Shown here piece after piece: positions 52,451 through 60,404 of a DNA stretch of 64,000 bases (position 1 is the first letter of the stretch; each line of letters opens with the position of its first letter). The stretch lies in the NCBI GenBank assembly GCA_963827735.1, contig CAWHBO010000001.1:1-64000 (forward strand). The letters are read 5' to 3'. Under the pieces are notes generated by a model that had not been told where the DNA came from, made no database searches, and worked only from the letters and a program-made list of their open reading frames with translations. A program made the translations under genes and the position numbers. The stretch is from CAWHBO01 sp963827735 (lineage in GTDB: Bacteria > Patescibacteriota > Patescibacteriia > Patescibacteriales > UBA12075).

Positions 52451-53508
52451 ACAAAATCCGACTCGCAGTCATTTTTGGCGGAAAATCAGGGGAACACGAA
52501 GTTTCATTGTCTTCCGCCTCTGCGGTTTTACAAGCACTGGATAAAAACAAATACGAAATCATCCCGGTCGCAATCACAAAAAACGGCGACTGGCTTTTTG
52601 GAGAAGACGGACAAAAATATATTGACCTGAACAAAAGCAAGGCCGGCAAAGAAGGGTCCATCAAAAACGATGATCCAGAAATTTTAAGTTTATCCCAATA
52701 TAACCCCGGTTTTTATAACTTTACAAAAGCGGTCAAAGAAAAAAAAATTGATTTGGTATTTCCCATCATCCATGGCCCATTCGGGGAAGATGGGCGCTTG
52801 CAGGGATTTTTGGATATCATCGGCGCGCCGTACGTATTTTCCGGTGTCTTAGCGCACGCGATCGCGATGAACAAACCTAAAGCCAAAATCTTGGTAAAAA
52901 ATTGCGGCGTCCCGACCCCGGATAGTCTGCTGGCTGGCAAGGATTATGATGTTGATGAAATCCTTAAAAGAATAAAATTCCCGATTTTCGTAAAACCGGC
53001 TGAACTCGGGTCTTCGGTCGGGGTTTCAATGATAAAAACGTCTGAAGATCTGAGATCAGGAATTGATGAAGCTTTGAGATACGGAAATGAAGTTTTACTT
53101 GAGGAATATATCAAGGGCAGGGAATTTACAGTAACCGTAATGGAAAGCGAAGAAATCAAGGCATTGGCTGTTACGGAAATTGTCCCGTTAATTTCAGAGT
53201 TCTATGATTATAAAGCCAAGTACGAGATTGGCGGAAGCAAACATGTCACCCCGGCTGATATTCCCAAAGAGATTGAAAATAAGCTAAAACAATATGCGGT
53301 AATCGTCTTCAAGGCGATCGAGTGCAAAGACTTGGCGCGCGCTGACTTCATCTGGGACGAAACAAAAAATGAATGTTATTTCATTGAACTCAACACGATC
53401 CCGGGCATGACCGCCACCAGCCTGGCCCCGGAAGCCGCAAAATTAGCCGGATATAGTTTCACAGAATTCTTAGACGCTCTCATATCCAACAAAAACCGTT
53501 GCCAATGA
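52447..53508 (+). CDS. ddl: D-alanine--D-alanine ligase
   Basis: A 353-residue ATP-grasp enzyme that makes the D-Ala-D-Ala end of the peptidoglycan stem peptide in the cytoplasm. Visible: VIFGGKSGEHEVSLSSA at the start, IHGPFGEDGRLQGFLDIIGA, the glycine-rich FVKPAELGSSVGVS, EEYIKGREFTVTVM, and metal/substrate residues in DFIWDE and IELNTIPGMT. Length is normal. It shares its start with the serS stop codon. Together with ftsQ and the M23 gene it shows that the cell builds a peptidoglycan wall. Confidence 0.95.
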   Translation: MNKIRLAVIFGGKSGEHEVSLSSASAVLQALDKNKYEIIPVAITKNGDWLFGEDGQKYIDLNKSKAGKEGSIKNDDPEILSLSQYNPGFYNFTKAVKEKKIDLVFPIIHGPFGEDGRLQGFLDIIGAPYVFSGVLAHAIAMNKPKAKILVKNCGVPTPDSLLAGKDYDVDEILKRIKFPIFVKPAELGSSVGVSMIKTSEDLRSGIDEALRYGNEVLLEEYIKGREFTVTVMESEEIKALAVTEIVPLISEFYDYKAKYEIGGSKHVTPADIPKEIENKLKQYAVIVFKAIECKDLARADFIWDETKNECYFIELNTIPGMTATSLAPEAAKLAGYSFTEFLDALISNKNRCQ

Positions 53509-53566
53509 ATATTTAATTATTAAAATATTGAATGGATATTGGATATTGAACATTGAATATTAATTT
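53507..53566. repeat. ATTGAATATT-family spacer between ddl and ftsQ
   Basis: ATATTTAATTATTAAAATAT, then TGAATGGATATTGGATATTG, AACATTGAATATTAATTT. Only the right-hand orientation of the word is well preserved. Confidence 0.65.
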
Positions 53567-54454
53567 ATGCTGGCAAACAAATTCTTAAAACCGAAAAATC
53601 TGTATCGGAACAAAGGCAGCCTGAAATTCAGCGGCAGAGAATATGAAAATCCGTTTTTTGAAAACAAAAAAAAATTCAAAAGCGGTTTTAGTTTTAATTT
53701 TTCGTTGAGCCGAAGGATAAAAATCCTTTTTTATGCTTGCCTGCTCGTCTTCATGGTTTTAACGGCCAGCGCGGCCTATTCCGGATATTTTGATATCAAG
53801 AACATAGAAATCACCGGCGACGGCCGTATAAACATTGACGATATCCGAAACATTATAAACGGCCAAACCAATGACAAATTTTTTCATATCATATCCCAAA
53901 AAAACATTTTTCTTTTTAACACCCACGGGTTAAAACAGACACTGGAAAAAAAATATGTTTTTGACTCATTGGATATAAAAAAAGATTTTCCCGGCGCGTT
54001 GGTGGTGGTTTTTAAAGAAAAAACTTACGCCTTCATCTTGAAAGAAGATGAAAAATTCTTTTATGCCGATAAAGAGGGGACTGTCATAGACGAAATAAGC
54101 CCGTTGGAGGTTTCAAGCAAGGCATATCCGGTGGTAAGGAATGAATCACAAAACAAGACCACAGATGGCAAGATCAGTTTCAACGCAAGTTACATCGGTT
54201 TCGCGCTAGAGCTTTTTTCTGAAATCAAGAAATATCCGGATGATTTCAAGGTTGACAGCTTCATCGTTGATAATGACCTCAAATCCCTTAAGCTGGCGCT
54301 AACTGACGGTCCCAGGATTTTTTTTAACACAGACAACAACATCGGTACCCAGGTGGATAAACTGCTTATCCTAAAAAGAGAAAAACTCAAGGATGCTTTC
54401 GTTAAAAAAGAATATATAGATCTTAGGTACGGCGAAAGCATATATTATAGATAA
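53567..54454 (+). CDS. ftsQ: Cell-division protein FtsQ / DivIB (POTRA domain)
   Basis: A 295-residue bitopic membrane protein. A basic cytoplasmic N-terminus of about 50 residues is followed by a membrane segment (~52-70, ILFYACLLVFMVLTASAAY) and a POTRA-type domain (FDIKNIEITGDGRINIDDIR through residue ~145), then an FtsQ-like beta domain with ALVVVFKEKTYAFIL. FtsQ links early and late divisome proteins. Sequence conservation is low in this family, so the call rests on topology, POTRA pattern and position after ddl, which is the usual murC-ddl-ftsQ neighbourhood. Confidence 0.8.
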   Translation: MLANKFLKPKNLYRNKGSLKFSGREYENPFFENKKKFKSGFSFNFSLSRRIKILFYACLLVFMVLTASAAYSGYFDIKNIEITGDGRINIDDIRNIINGQTNDKFFHIISQKNIFLFNTHGLKQTLEKKYVFDSLDIKKDFPGALVVVFKEKTYAFILKEDEKFFYADKEGTVIDEISPLEVSSKAYPVVRNESQNKTTDGKISFNASYIGFALELFSEIKKYPDDFKVDSFIVDNDLKSLKLALTDGPRIFFNTDNNIGTQVDKLLILKREKLKDAFVKKEYIDLRYGESIYYR

Positions 54455-54484
54455 GAGAATTAGCGGTATTAAAAGATTTTATAG

Positions 54485-54513
54485 GTGACAAATCCTTGCT
54501 ATAGTGCTATAGT
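54485..54513 (+). promoter_or_regulatory. Possible promoter of the small membrane protein gene
   Basis: GTGACA (54485-54490), 17-base spacer, TATAGT (54508-54513). The leader to 54605 contains AGGGGG before a nine-codon frame (MNRLKKQIN) at 54547 and ATTAACTAATTAACTAATCC words. Confidence 0.4.
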
Positions 54514-54604
54514 ATTATCATGATGACAAAAACATCAGGGGGACAAATGAACAGACTAAAAAAACAAATTAACTAATTAACTAATCCCTAATGAACTAAA
54601 ACGT

Positions 54605-54784
54605 ATGTCAGACGGAATGGAAATAGCTTTTAAAATTGTGTTTTTTCTCGCAGTCATAACTTTTTGCTTGGCAATTGTCGGAGTGTTCCTGCTGATTGTT
54701 AAAATCATCTTCCTGTTCATGCCAAGCTTTGTGCTGATGGGCATCAAATTCGCTCCGACGGCGTCAGCTTTGCTTACTCAATGA
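54605..54784 (+). CDS. Small membrane protein, 59 residues
   Basis: ATG at 54605, TGA at 54782-54784. The peptide MSDGMEIAFKIVFFLAVITF continues with one or two hydrophobic helices (residues ~8-43) and ends in a short polar tail. No family is recognised. Support comes from the coherent hydrophobic pattern, a possible promoter upstream and a terminator downstream at 54829. Its stop codon touches the dif-like site (54786-54813). Confidence 0.5.
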   Translation: MSDGMEIAFKIVFFLAVITFCLAIVGVFLLIVKIIFLFMPSFVLMGIKFAPTASALLTQ

Positions 54785-54785
54785 T

Positions 54786-54813
54786 ACTTCGCTTAATCTA
54801 CATTATGCGAAGT
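54786..54813 (-). other. dif-like Xer recombination site
   Basis: On the minus strand the 28 bases read ACTTCGCATAA, TGTAGA, TTAAGCGAAGT: two 11-base arms around a 6-base centre, the exact geometry of dif. Left arm and centre resemble the E. coli site (GGTGCGCATAA, TGTATA). The arms are near-perfect inverted repeats of each other. A tyrosine recombinase gene starts 276 bases away. It can also fold as a hairpin, so a terminator function is the alternative. Confidence 0.6.
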
Positions 54814-54828
54814 ATCAAATATTGGAAT

Positions 54829-54852
54829 AGCCCTTCATTACAAGGGCTTTTT
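54829..54852 (+). terminator. Intrinsic terminator after the small membrane protein
   Basis: 7-bp stem AGCCCTT / AAGGGCT, 6-base loop, then T5. Confidence 0.8.
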
Positions 54853-54896
54853 GTTATCACCTATTTTAACATTTAACAGATTTACATTAAATTTAA

Positions 54897-55015
54897 ACAA
54901 ATATTCAATACTCAATATTCATTCAATACTTTTATATATTAATAATCATTGAATATTAAAATATTTAGATATTGAATGGTTATTGAATATTGAATATTGG
55001 ATATTTAAATATATT
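54897..55015. repeat. ATTGAATATT-family hairpin upstream of the recombinase gene
   Basis: Left: AATATTCAATACTCAATATT, CATTCAATAC. Right: AGATATTGAATGGTTATTGA, ATATTGAATATTGGATATTT. Arms are complementary in reverse order around 54950. Confidence 0.8.
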
Positions 55016-55026
55016 TTAAATAATTT

Positions 55027-55055
55027 TTGATATCTCCCCCACCTTATGCTATTAT
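55027..55055 (+). promoter_or_regulatory. Promoter of the Xer recombinase gene
   Basis: TTGATA (55027-55032), 17-base spacer, TATTAT (55050-55055). Transcription would start near 55062, directly before the half-site below. Confidence 0.6.
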
Positions 55056-55066
55056 TACTATACGAC

Positions 55067-55078
55067 ACTTCGCATAAT
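55067..55078 (+). promoter_or_regulatory. Half-site identical to a dif-like arm, at the recombinase transcription start
   Basis: ACTTCGCATAAT at 55067-55078 is identical to the first 12 bases of the minus-strand reading of the dif-like site at 54786-54813. The second arm is not present here. Its position between the promoter and the ATG at 55089 suggests that the recombinase may bind and limit its own expression. Confidence 0.5.
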
Positions 55079-55088
55079 ATAAACAGCC

Positions 55089-56054
55089 ATGATCAACAAA
55101 AATAAACCCATAATTGAACATCTTACAGACTATCTTGATCATCTTGAGATTGAAAGAGGCTTAAGCTCAAAAACTCAGGAGAACTACTCCCGGTTTTTAA
55201 ACAAATTCTTCAACTGGCTGACAGACCAGAATCTGGATAAGCTAAAACCGGAAAAACTGGACGCTAACCATGTCTGGAAATATCGTATTTTTTTATCCAG
55301 GCATACTGACCCGAAATCCGGCAAACCTCTCAAGAAAACCACGCAGAATTATTACCTGATTGCCTTAAGGAGTCTGCTGGAATTTTTTGTTGAAAAAAAT
55401 ATTTCTTCTCTTTCCCCTTCTTCAGTCAAACTTGCCAAAGACAAATCAGACAAGCAGGTTAAATTTTTAAATTTAAGCCAGTTGGAAAAATTGCTGCTGG
55501 CTCCTGATATTTACAACCTTCAAGGCCTGAGGGATCGCGCAATCTTGGAAACGCTTTTTTCCACCGGTTTGCGCGTGGCAGAACTTACCGGTCTTAACCG
55601 CGAACAGATAAAGATAAAAAAAATCACCGAAGAGCTTGAGCTTTCGGTGACCGGCAAAGGCCAAAAGGTCCGTACGGTGTATTTTTCAACCAGAGCCGTC
55701 AAATATCTTAAAGCTTACCTGGATAAGCGCAATGACATTGATCCGGCGCTTTTTATAAATTATAAGCGCGGAGCCGAAAATTCTTCTGAAACCCGGCGCT
55801 TAAGCTCCCGCAGTATTGAAGATATCGTCAAAAAATATGTAAAAATCGCAGGTCTGCCCATCCTCACCACGCCTCACACTCTCAGGCACTCATTTGCCAC
55901 GGATTTGCTGGCTCAAGGCGTAGACCTAAGGCTGGTTCAAGAATTTCTTGGCCATCAAAACATTTCCACCACGCAGATATATACCCATGTAACGAACAAG
56001 CAGCTTAAGGACGTCCATAGGAACCTACACGGAGGTAAAAAAATCAAAGAATAA
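55089..56054 (+). CDS. xerC: Tyrosine recombinase, XerC/XerD type
   Basis: A 321-residue site-specific recombinase. N-terminal SAM-like core-binding domain (residues ~8-105, with LEIERGLSSKTQENYSRFLN) and catalytic domain (~125-310). All catalytic residues can be placed: R162 in STGLRVAEL, a beta-hairpin lysine in TGKGQK (~190), H263 and R266 in TPHTLRHSFATD, H289 in LGHQNISTTQ, and the nucleophile Y298 in IYTHV. In chromosome dimer resolution such enzymes act at dif. Only one Xer gene is visible here; whether it works alone or with a partner elsewhere is unknown. The dif-like site and the half-site just upstream support a single-recombinase arrangement. XerC versus XerD cannot be decided. 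Confidence 0.92.
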   Translation: MINKNKPIIEHLTDYLDHLEIERGLSSKTQENYSRFLNKFFNWLTDQNLDKLKPEKLDANHVWKYRIFLSRHTDPKSGKPLKKTTQNYYLIALRSLLEFFVEKNISSLSPSSVKLAKDKSDKQVKFLNLSQLEKLLLAPDIYNLQGLRDRAILETLFSTGLRVAELTGLNREQIKIKKITEELELSVTGKGQKVRTVYFSTRAVKYLKAYLDKRNDIDPALFINYKRGAENSSETRRLSSRSIEDIVKKYVKIAGLPILTTPHTLRHSFATDLLAQGVDLRLVQEFLGHQNISTTQIYTHVTNKQLKDVHRNLHGGKKIKE

Positions 56055-56060
56055 AAAAGT

Positions 56061-56084
56061 AGAGACGAGGCATGCCTCGTCTCT
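56061..56084. terminator. Perfect 24-bp palindrome between converging genes
   Basis: AGAGACGAGGCA / TGCCTCGTCTCT at 56061-56084, lying exactly between the xer stop and the M23 gene stop (the last base of the palindrome is the final base of the M23 stop codon). A short A-run on the left would be a U-run for minus-strand transcripts. It probably ends transcription from the minus strand and perhaps both. Confidence 0.65.
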
Positions 56085-57352
56085 TACGGTAAGTACCCGA
56101 GCGGATCAACCGGTATGCCATTCAATCTTGATTCAAAATGCAGATGCGAACCGGTTGTCAATCCTCCTGCCCCCACTGTTCCCGGAAAGCCGCCGGAAAG
56201 CCCAATTTTCTGTCCTTGAACCACATATTCATCTTCTTTAACATAAACTTCTGAAACATGGCCATAGACCGTTGAAAGACCGTCGCCATGCACCAGCATG
56301 ATATAAGCGTAATTTTTTGTACCGTCAAATTTTACTTTAGCCACATAGCCGGAAGCCGCGGCTTTGACGACTGTCCCCTGCGCCGCTCTGACATCAATCG
56401 CAGGATGTTCAAAAATATTTCTAAAAGGATAATCCGGATCATGAAAGTAAGCGGTAACGGTATTCTTTGTTACCGGCCAAATCATGCCGTTCTCATTGAA
56501 TTGCAGTTTCTCTCCTCCAAGTTGAGCAAGCTTGGCTCTGGCAAGCTTTTCCATGTTGGAAATCTCTGCCGCCGCGTCCTCCTGCTCTTTTTTGGCTTGC
56601 GCCAAAAGGCGCTGATACTCTTTTTCAGATTTCCCGACCTGATCCAAAAGGTATATTTTCGTATCTTTTTCTCCAAGTAGATTATTCTGCTTGTCAACCA
56701 ATTCTTTTTTTAAGGCAAGCAAGCTTTCATTTTGTTTGTTTAAATTTGCCTTGTTATTTTCCATCTGCCTCTGCATTTTTTCAAGCGCTGCCAAGCTGTC
56801 CCCCAAATTTTCGTTAATATCTTCCAAATATTTCGTCTGACTTAAAAAATCAGCCAATGAATCGTTAAGAAGCAAAATTTCCAGTGAAGTGACATTATCT
56901 TGCTGGTATAAAATCTTAAGAACATTTTTGATGTGATCTTTTTCTTTTGATATTTCCGCTTCTTTCCCCGCGATTTCAATGTCCGTTTTTTTCATTTGCA
57001 GTTGAGTGGCGTTGATATCAGTTTCCGTAAGCTCAACATCAAGCTCGGCCTTCGCAGTCCGATTATCCAGAATCGCCATCTGATTCTTAAGGCTGGCTTT
57101 TTCAAGCTGTTTCTGCTGAATCTGTTTTGAATACTCCGCTTGCTTATCCTGAATTTTTTTTATCTCTTGTTGTTTATCCTGAATCCCGTTGTTGATTTCT
57201 TTGATTTGATTGTTTATGATTTCGTCTTCAGGAGTTAGATATTCTTCCTCCGCTCCCTCGCAAAACAAAACACCGTCTTTGTAAGGAACGGTTAAAATCG
57301 CGATGATTCCCAAGATTATCAAAAAATTAGCTAAAGTAAATTTTTTTAGCAT
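56084..57352 (-). CDS. M23 (LytM / EnvC-like) peptidase with coiled coil
   Basis: A 422-residue exported wall hydrolase or hydrolase activator. Residues ~5-30 are a signal sequence or anchor (FTLANFLIILGIIAILTVPY). Residues ~45-285 are a long glutamine/lysine/glutamate-rich coiled coil, and 295-422 the M23 domain. Zinc ligands are present: H316 and D320 in HPAID, H403 and H405 in SHLHFE. The domain thus looks catalytically complete, unlike EnvC, which is degenerate. It cleaves peptide cross-bridges in peptidoglycan, typically at the division septum. It points toward the recombinase gene, with a shared palindrome between. Confidence 0.92.
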   Translation of the reverse strand: MLKKFTLANFLIILGIIAILTVPYKDGVLFCEGAEEEYLTPEDEIINNQIKEINNGIQDKQQEIKKIQDKQAEYSKQIQQKQLEKASLKNQMAILDNRTAKAELDVELTETDINATQLQMKKTDIEIAGKEAEISKEKDHIKNVLKILYQQDNVTSLEILLLNDSLADFLSQTKYLEDINENLGDSLAALEKMQRQMENNKANLNKQNESLLALKKELVDKQNNLLGEKDTKIYLLDQVGKSEKEYQRLLAQAKKEQEDAAAEISNMEKLARAKLAQLGGEKLQFNENGMIWPVTKNTVTAYFHDPDYPFRNIFEHPAIDVRAAQGTVVKAAASGYVAKVKFDGTKNYAYIMLVHGDGLSTVYGHVSEVYVKEDEYVVQGQKIGLSGGFPGTVGAGGLTTGSHLHFESRLNGIPVDPLGYLP

Positions 57353-57402
57353 ATAATTTTTACAATTTATATTCTCTATTATAACATTTTTTAAAGAAAA
57401 TA

Positions 57403-57436
57403 AAAAATAAGCCTGCTTTGAACAGTCTTATTTTTC
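57403..57436 (-). terminator. Intrinsic terminator of gltX
   Basis: On the minus strand: AAATAAG-A-CTG / CAG-G-CTTATTT with a 7-base loop, one mismatch, followed by a T-run. It begins about 45 bases after the gltX stop. Confidence 0.65.
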
Positions 57437-57479
57437 TAAAAATATTAATCTCAAAGCTAAAATTTAGCAATGGCTTTTT

Positions 57480-58922
57480 TTATTCTCTCTCGCGAGCTTT
57501 CTTACCCAAAATTTCCGCCACATCAAAAGGTCCCGGACTGGCCTTTTGCCCGGTCAGAGCCACCCTCATCGGCCACAGATAATCCCCTACTTTCAATTCC
57601 TGCGGCTTGATATATGACATCAGACATTCCTCAATGGAGTCATTTGTCCAATCTTCTTCAGGTATTTTTTCCAAAAGCTCTGCAACTGTTTTTAAGTTAT
57701 GCGCCACTTCCTCTGCTGTTAATTTTTTCCAAATCAAAAGATCCTTATCATAAACCAATTTATCAAGAAAAAAGAACTCGCTTAAATCCTTGATATCTAT
57801 CAGGCGTTTCAATCTCTCTTGTTCCAGTTTTATAATTTTCTTTGCGAAATCAAATGTCTGCCGGTTGGCATCTTTGGTTTTGGAAAAATTTTCTTGGATA
57901 AAAGGAAGGCATTTTTTCGTAAGTTCATCCGCATCCATTTTTCTGATATAATAGCCGTTTAAATAGTCAAGCTTTTCAAGATCAAAAACCGCCGGGCTTG
58001 TACCCATGTCTTCAGTTTTGAATTGTTCAAGCAGATCAGTCAAAGAAAAAATTTCTTGATCGGATTTTGGCCGCCAGCCGAGCAAAACGCAGAAATTTAT
58101 CAAAGTCTCAACCAGATATCCTTTATCGCGAAAATCTTCCACCGACACATCGCCATGCCGCTTGCTTAACTTTCCGCCTTCTTTGTTCAAAGTTACCGGC
58201 AGATGCAAAAACTTTGGCGGTTCCCAGCCGAATGATTGATACAGCAAAATATTCTTGGGAAATGAAGGCAGCCACTCGTCGCCTCGAAGGACCATGGTGA
58301 TTTCCATGAGCGTATCATCAACCACATTTGCAAACTGGTAAGTCGGCATACCATCGGATTTTATCAGCACTTGATCTTCCATTTCTTCAGCTTTGAATGT
58401 TATATCTCCTCTCAGTTCATCTTTAACAGTAACTGCGCCCTCCAATGGCATTTTTTGTCTGATAACATAGCTCTCCCCTGCTTTGATCCGCCTTTCAACT
58501 TCTTCTTTGCTTAAATTCCGGCAAACTCGGTCGTATCTCGGCGGCAGCTTATTTTCTTGCTGCTTGGTCCGCATTTCTTCCAATCTTTCGGAGGTACAAA
58601 AACAATGATAGGCTTCGCCTTTTTCAAGCAGTACATCTTTGTACTTATCATAAATTTCTCTACGTTCACTTTGCCTATATGGACCGAATTTTCCGCCCAC
58701 ATCCGGACCCTCATCCCATTTCAGGCCCGCCCATTTCAAGACATCAATCAATTTTTCCTCACTGCCTTCAACTTTTCGTTTTTGATCCGTATCTTCAATG
58801 CGCAGGATGAATTCACCGCCCTGGGATCTGGCCGTTAAATACGCGAAAAGAGCAGTCCTAAGGCCGCCGATATGAAGATTTCCGGTTGGAGAGGGAGCGA
58901 AACGAGTTTTTATTTTTGACAT
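57480..58922 (-). CDS. gltX: Glutamyl-tRNA synthetase
   Basis: A 480-residue class I synthetase. The HIGH signature is in RFAPSPTGNLHIGGLRTALF near the start, and KMSKS appears as GGKLSKRHGDVS (about residue 250). C-terminal helical region ends with a family-like WPMRVALTGQKASPGPFDV and ILGKKARERE. It charges tRNA-Glu and, where glnS is missing, tRNA-Gln as well; that cannot be decided here. It is transcribed opposite to the upstream half of the window. Start MSKIKTRFAPS fits the family. No Shine-Dalgarno is visible. Confidence 0.96.
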   Translation of the reverse strand: MSKIKTRFAPSPTGNLHIGGLRTALFAYLTARSQGGEFILRIEDTDQKRKVEGSEEKLIDVLKWAGLKWDEGPDVGGKFGPYRQSERREIYDKYKDVLLEKGEAYHCFCTSERLEEMRTKQQENKLPPRYDRVCRNLSKEEVERRIKAGESYVIRQKMPLEGAVTVKDELRGDITFKAEEMEDQVLIKSDGMPTYQFANVVDDTLMEITMVLRGDEWLPSFPKNILLYQSFGWEPPKFLHLPVTLNKEGGKLSKRHGDVSVEDFRDKGYLVETLINFCVLLGWRPKSDQEIFSLTDLLEQFKTEDMGTSPAVFDLEKLDYLNGYYIRKMDADELTKKCLPFIQENFSKTKDANRQTFDFAKKIIKLEQERLKRLIDIKDLSEFFFLDKLVYDKDLLIWKKLTAEEVAHNLKTVAELLEKIPEEDWTNDSIEECLMSYIKPQELKVGDYLWPMRVALTGQKASPGPFDVAEILGKKARERE

Positions 58923-59010
58923 AAGCTATGTATTTGCAATTTATTAAGTTGTTATATACTATAATATTTTAGAGAAATTTTCAAGGTTGCAGAAAAATAC
59001 TTTATAATTA

Positions 59011-59108
59011 CTTAATATTCAATAATTAATATTCAATCAATATTTAAATATTTAAATGATCATTAATTCATTGATTATTGAATGGTCATTGAATATTGAA
59101 TATTTAAA
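59011..59108. repeat. ATTGAATATT-family hairpin between gltX and the TagA-Nudix gene
   Basis: Left: TTAATATTCAATAATTAATA, TTCAATCAATATTTAAA. Right: TTCATTGATTATTGAATGGT, CATTGAATATTGAATATTTA. It overlaps the last codons of the TagA-Nudix gene. Confidence 0.8.
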
Positions 59109-60321
59109 AGGTTTTCCTAAACTTCTCCAAAAACATCATCATCGCTTCCCTTCTCACTGGATATACCTCGTCAATCGCTTCATCAGCATCAACCCACTTC
59201 CAATCAGAATGATCCCAATAGCTCAATTTTATATCACTGTCTTCTCCAAGAAATTCTGCAACAACAAGCCCTTGCCTTTGCCCCTTGTAGCCGAAGTGCT
59301 TGGAGTAGACCGCTCCCCTGTGCCGGGGAGAGTTTACTGGAAATTCATATTGTTTTAAATCAGGAAAAGATTTTATGAATTTGAATTTTTCATTCCCAAG
59401 TTCTTCTCTCAACTCTTTCATCCCGGCGTCTTCCAAGCTAAGGCCATCAGTCCCCCCTTGCGGAATTTGCCAATGACCAGGCTGATCCTGGCGCTCCACG
59501 ATCAAGATTTTTTTTCCGTCTCCCCTATTCTTAAAAACCAGACAAGCGACATTTTTTCTGTATAAAAAAGGGTAAACGAAGCGCCACAGCAAAAATTTAT
59601 AGGTAAAAACAAAAACCGCGTCAAAAATCCTTTTCAAGCGCCAAATCTTTTTTCCGGACGGCTGCTTAAAGACGCGCCACAGCCATTCAAAACCGATGAT
59701 GCGCATGAACCTGGGGGCTCTTGGGGTTTTCTCTGTCAAAAAATCAATTGCCCCGCCGATGCCGATGGCAACTTTTACGGAAGGAATTTTTTTCAAATTA
59801 TGATAAATGAATTTTTCCTGGTAAGGGTTCCCAAGCGTTACAAACATGAGCTCGGGCGAGAAACCGGTAATTTCCAGAGGGTTATCAATCTCAATCTTTT
59901 CCTTTTGGTGATCAACCACAAGAAAGCTGAGTTTTGGAAAATTTTTTTTGAAAACAAATTCAATTTCAGATTTATCAGATAATCCCGCCTGCCAATTGAC
60001 AACGCAAATTTTTATAGAATTCCGCTCGCAATATTTTAGCAATTCAATGGTTAGGTCTGCCCCGGTTATCCGAATAATATTTTCAAATTCCGCCCAAGCG
60101 GCGAATTTCAAGCCGATGCCATCGGGGATGGATAAATCCGCATTGTTGATGATGTGAAAATATTCCTCGTCATTGATGGCGCGCAGGACAATTTCAGGAT
60201 TAGGCGTAACGATATAATGTTGTCCGCCATCAGACATAAAACCGGATATTTTTTCAAAAACTTCCTGTTTGCTGATGACATTCAAATTTATTCCCAAGAT
60301 ATTTATGATCTTTGTTTCCAT
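59104..60321 (-). CDS. WecG/TagA/CpsF glycosyltransferase fused to a Nudix hydrolase
   Basis: The ATG at 60321 (METKIINILGINLNVISK) is taken; the open frame reaches 60444 but the extra 41 residues are low-complexity and cross the promoter. The protein is 405 residues. Residues ~1-240 are a GT26 enzyme: TPNPEIVLRA, the IPDGIGL and RITGADL loops, TLGNPYQEKFI and GGAIDFL..KTPRAPRFM. GT26 enzymes add N-acetylmannosaminuronate or ManNAc to an undecaprenyl-linked sugar. Residues ~265-405 are a Nudix domain: WQIPQGGTDGLSLEDAG and KELREELG (Nudix box, one residue shorter than consensus between G and E), closest in style to RppH or Ap4A hydrolases. The fusion could couple sugar-nucleotide turnover to glycan synthesis, but the substrate is unknown. 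Confidence 0.88.
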   Translation of the reverse strand: METKIINILGINLNVISKQEVFEKISGFMSDGGQHYIVTPNPEIVLRAINDEEYFHIINNADLSIPDGIGLKFAAWAEFENIIRITGADLTIELLKYCERNSIKICVVNWQAGLSDKSEIEFVFKKNFPKLSFLVVDHQKEKIEIDNPLEITGFSPELMFVTLGNPYQEKFIYHNLKKIPSVKVAIGIGGAIDFLTEKTPRAPRFMRIIGFEWLWRVFKQPSGKKIWRLKRIFDAVFVFTYKFLLWRFVYPFLYRKNVACLVFKNRGDGKKILIVERQDQPGHWQIPQGGTDGLSLEDAGMKELREELGNEKFKFIKSFPDLKQYEFPVNSPRHRGAVYSKHFGYKGQRQGLVVAEFLGEDSDIKLSYWDHSDWKWVDADEAIDEVYPVRREAMMMFLEKFRKTF

Positions 60322-60375
60322 TTGATAATTCTCTTTATCTTTAATGTTTTTTAATTTAAAGTTAGTTATAAAATA

Positions 60376-60404
60376 ATTATAACGAAATATCTTGTCATTG
60401 GCAA
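60376..60404 (-). promoter_or_regulatory. Promoter of the TagA-Nudix gene
   Basis: Minus strand: TTGCCA (60404-60399), 17 bases, TATAAT (60381-60376). Leader of about 48 bases. The -35 box overlaps that of the divergent promoter. Confidence 0.75.

Noticed and set aside
54786..54813. Simple terminator hairpin as the only role of the 54786 palindrome
   Set aside because: No T-run follows on either strand, a proper terminator lies 16 bases downstream, and the 11-6-11 geometry plus the matching half-site near the recombinase gene fit dif better. Kept as alternative.
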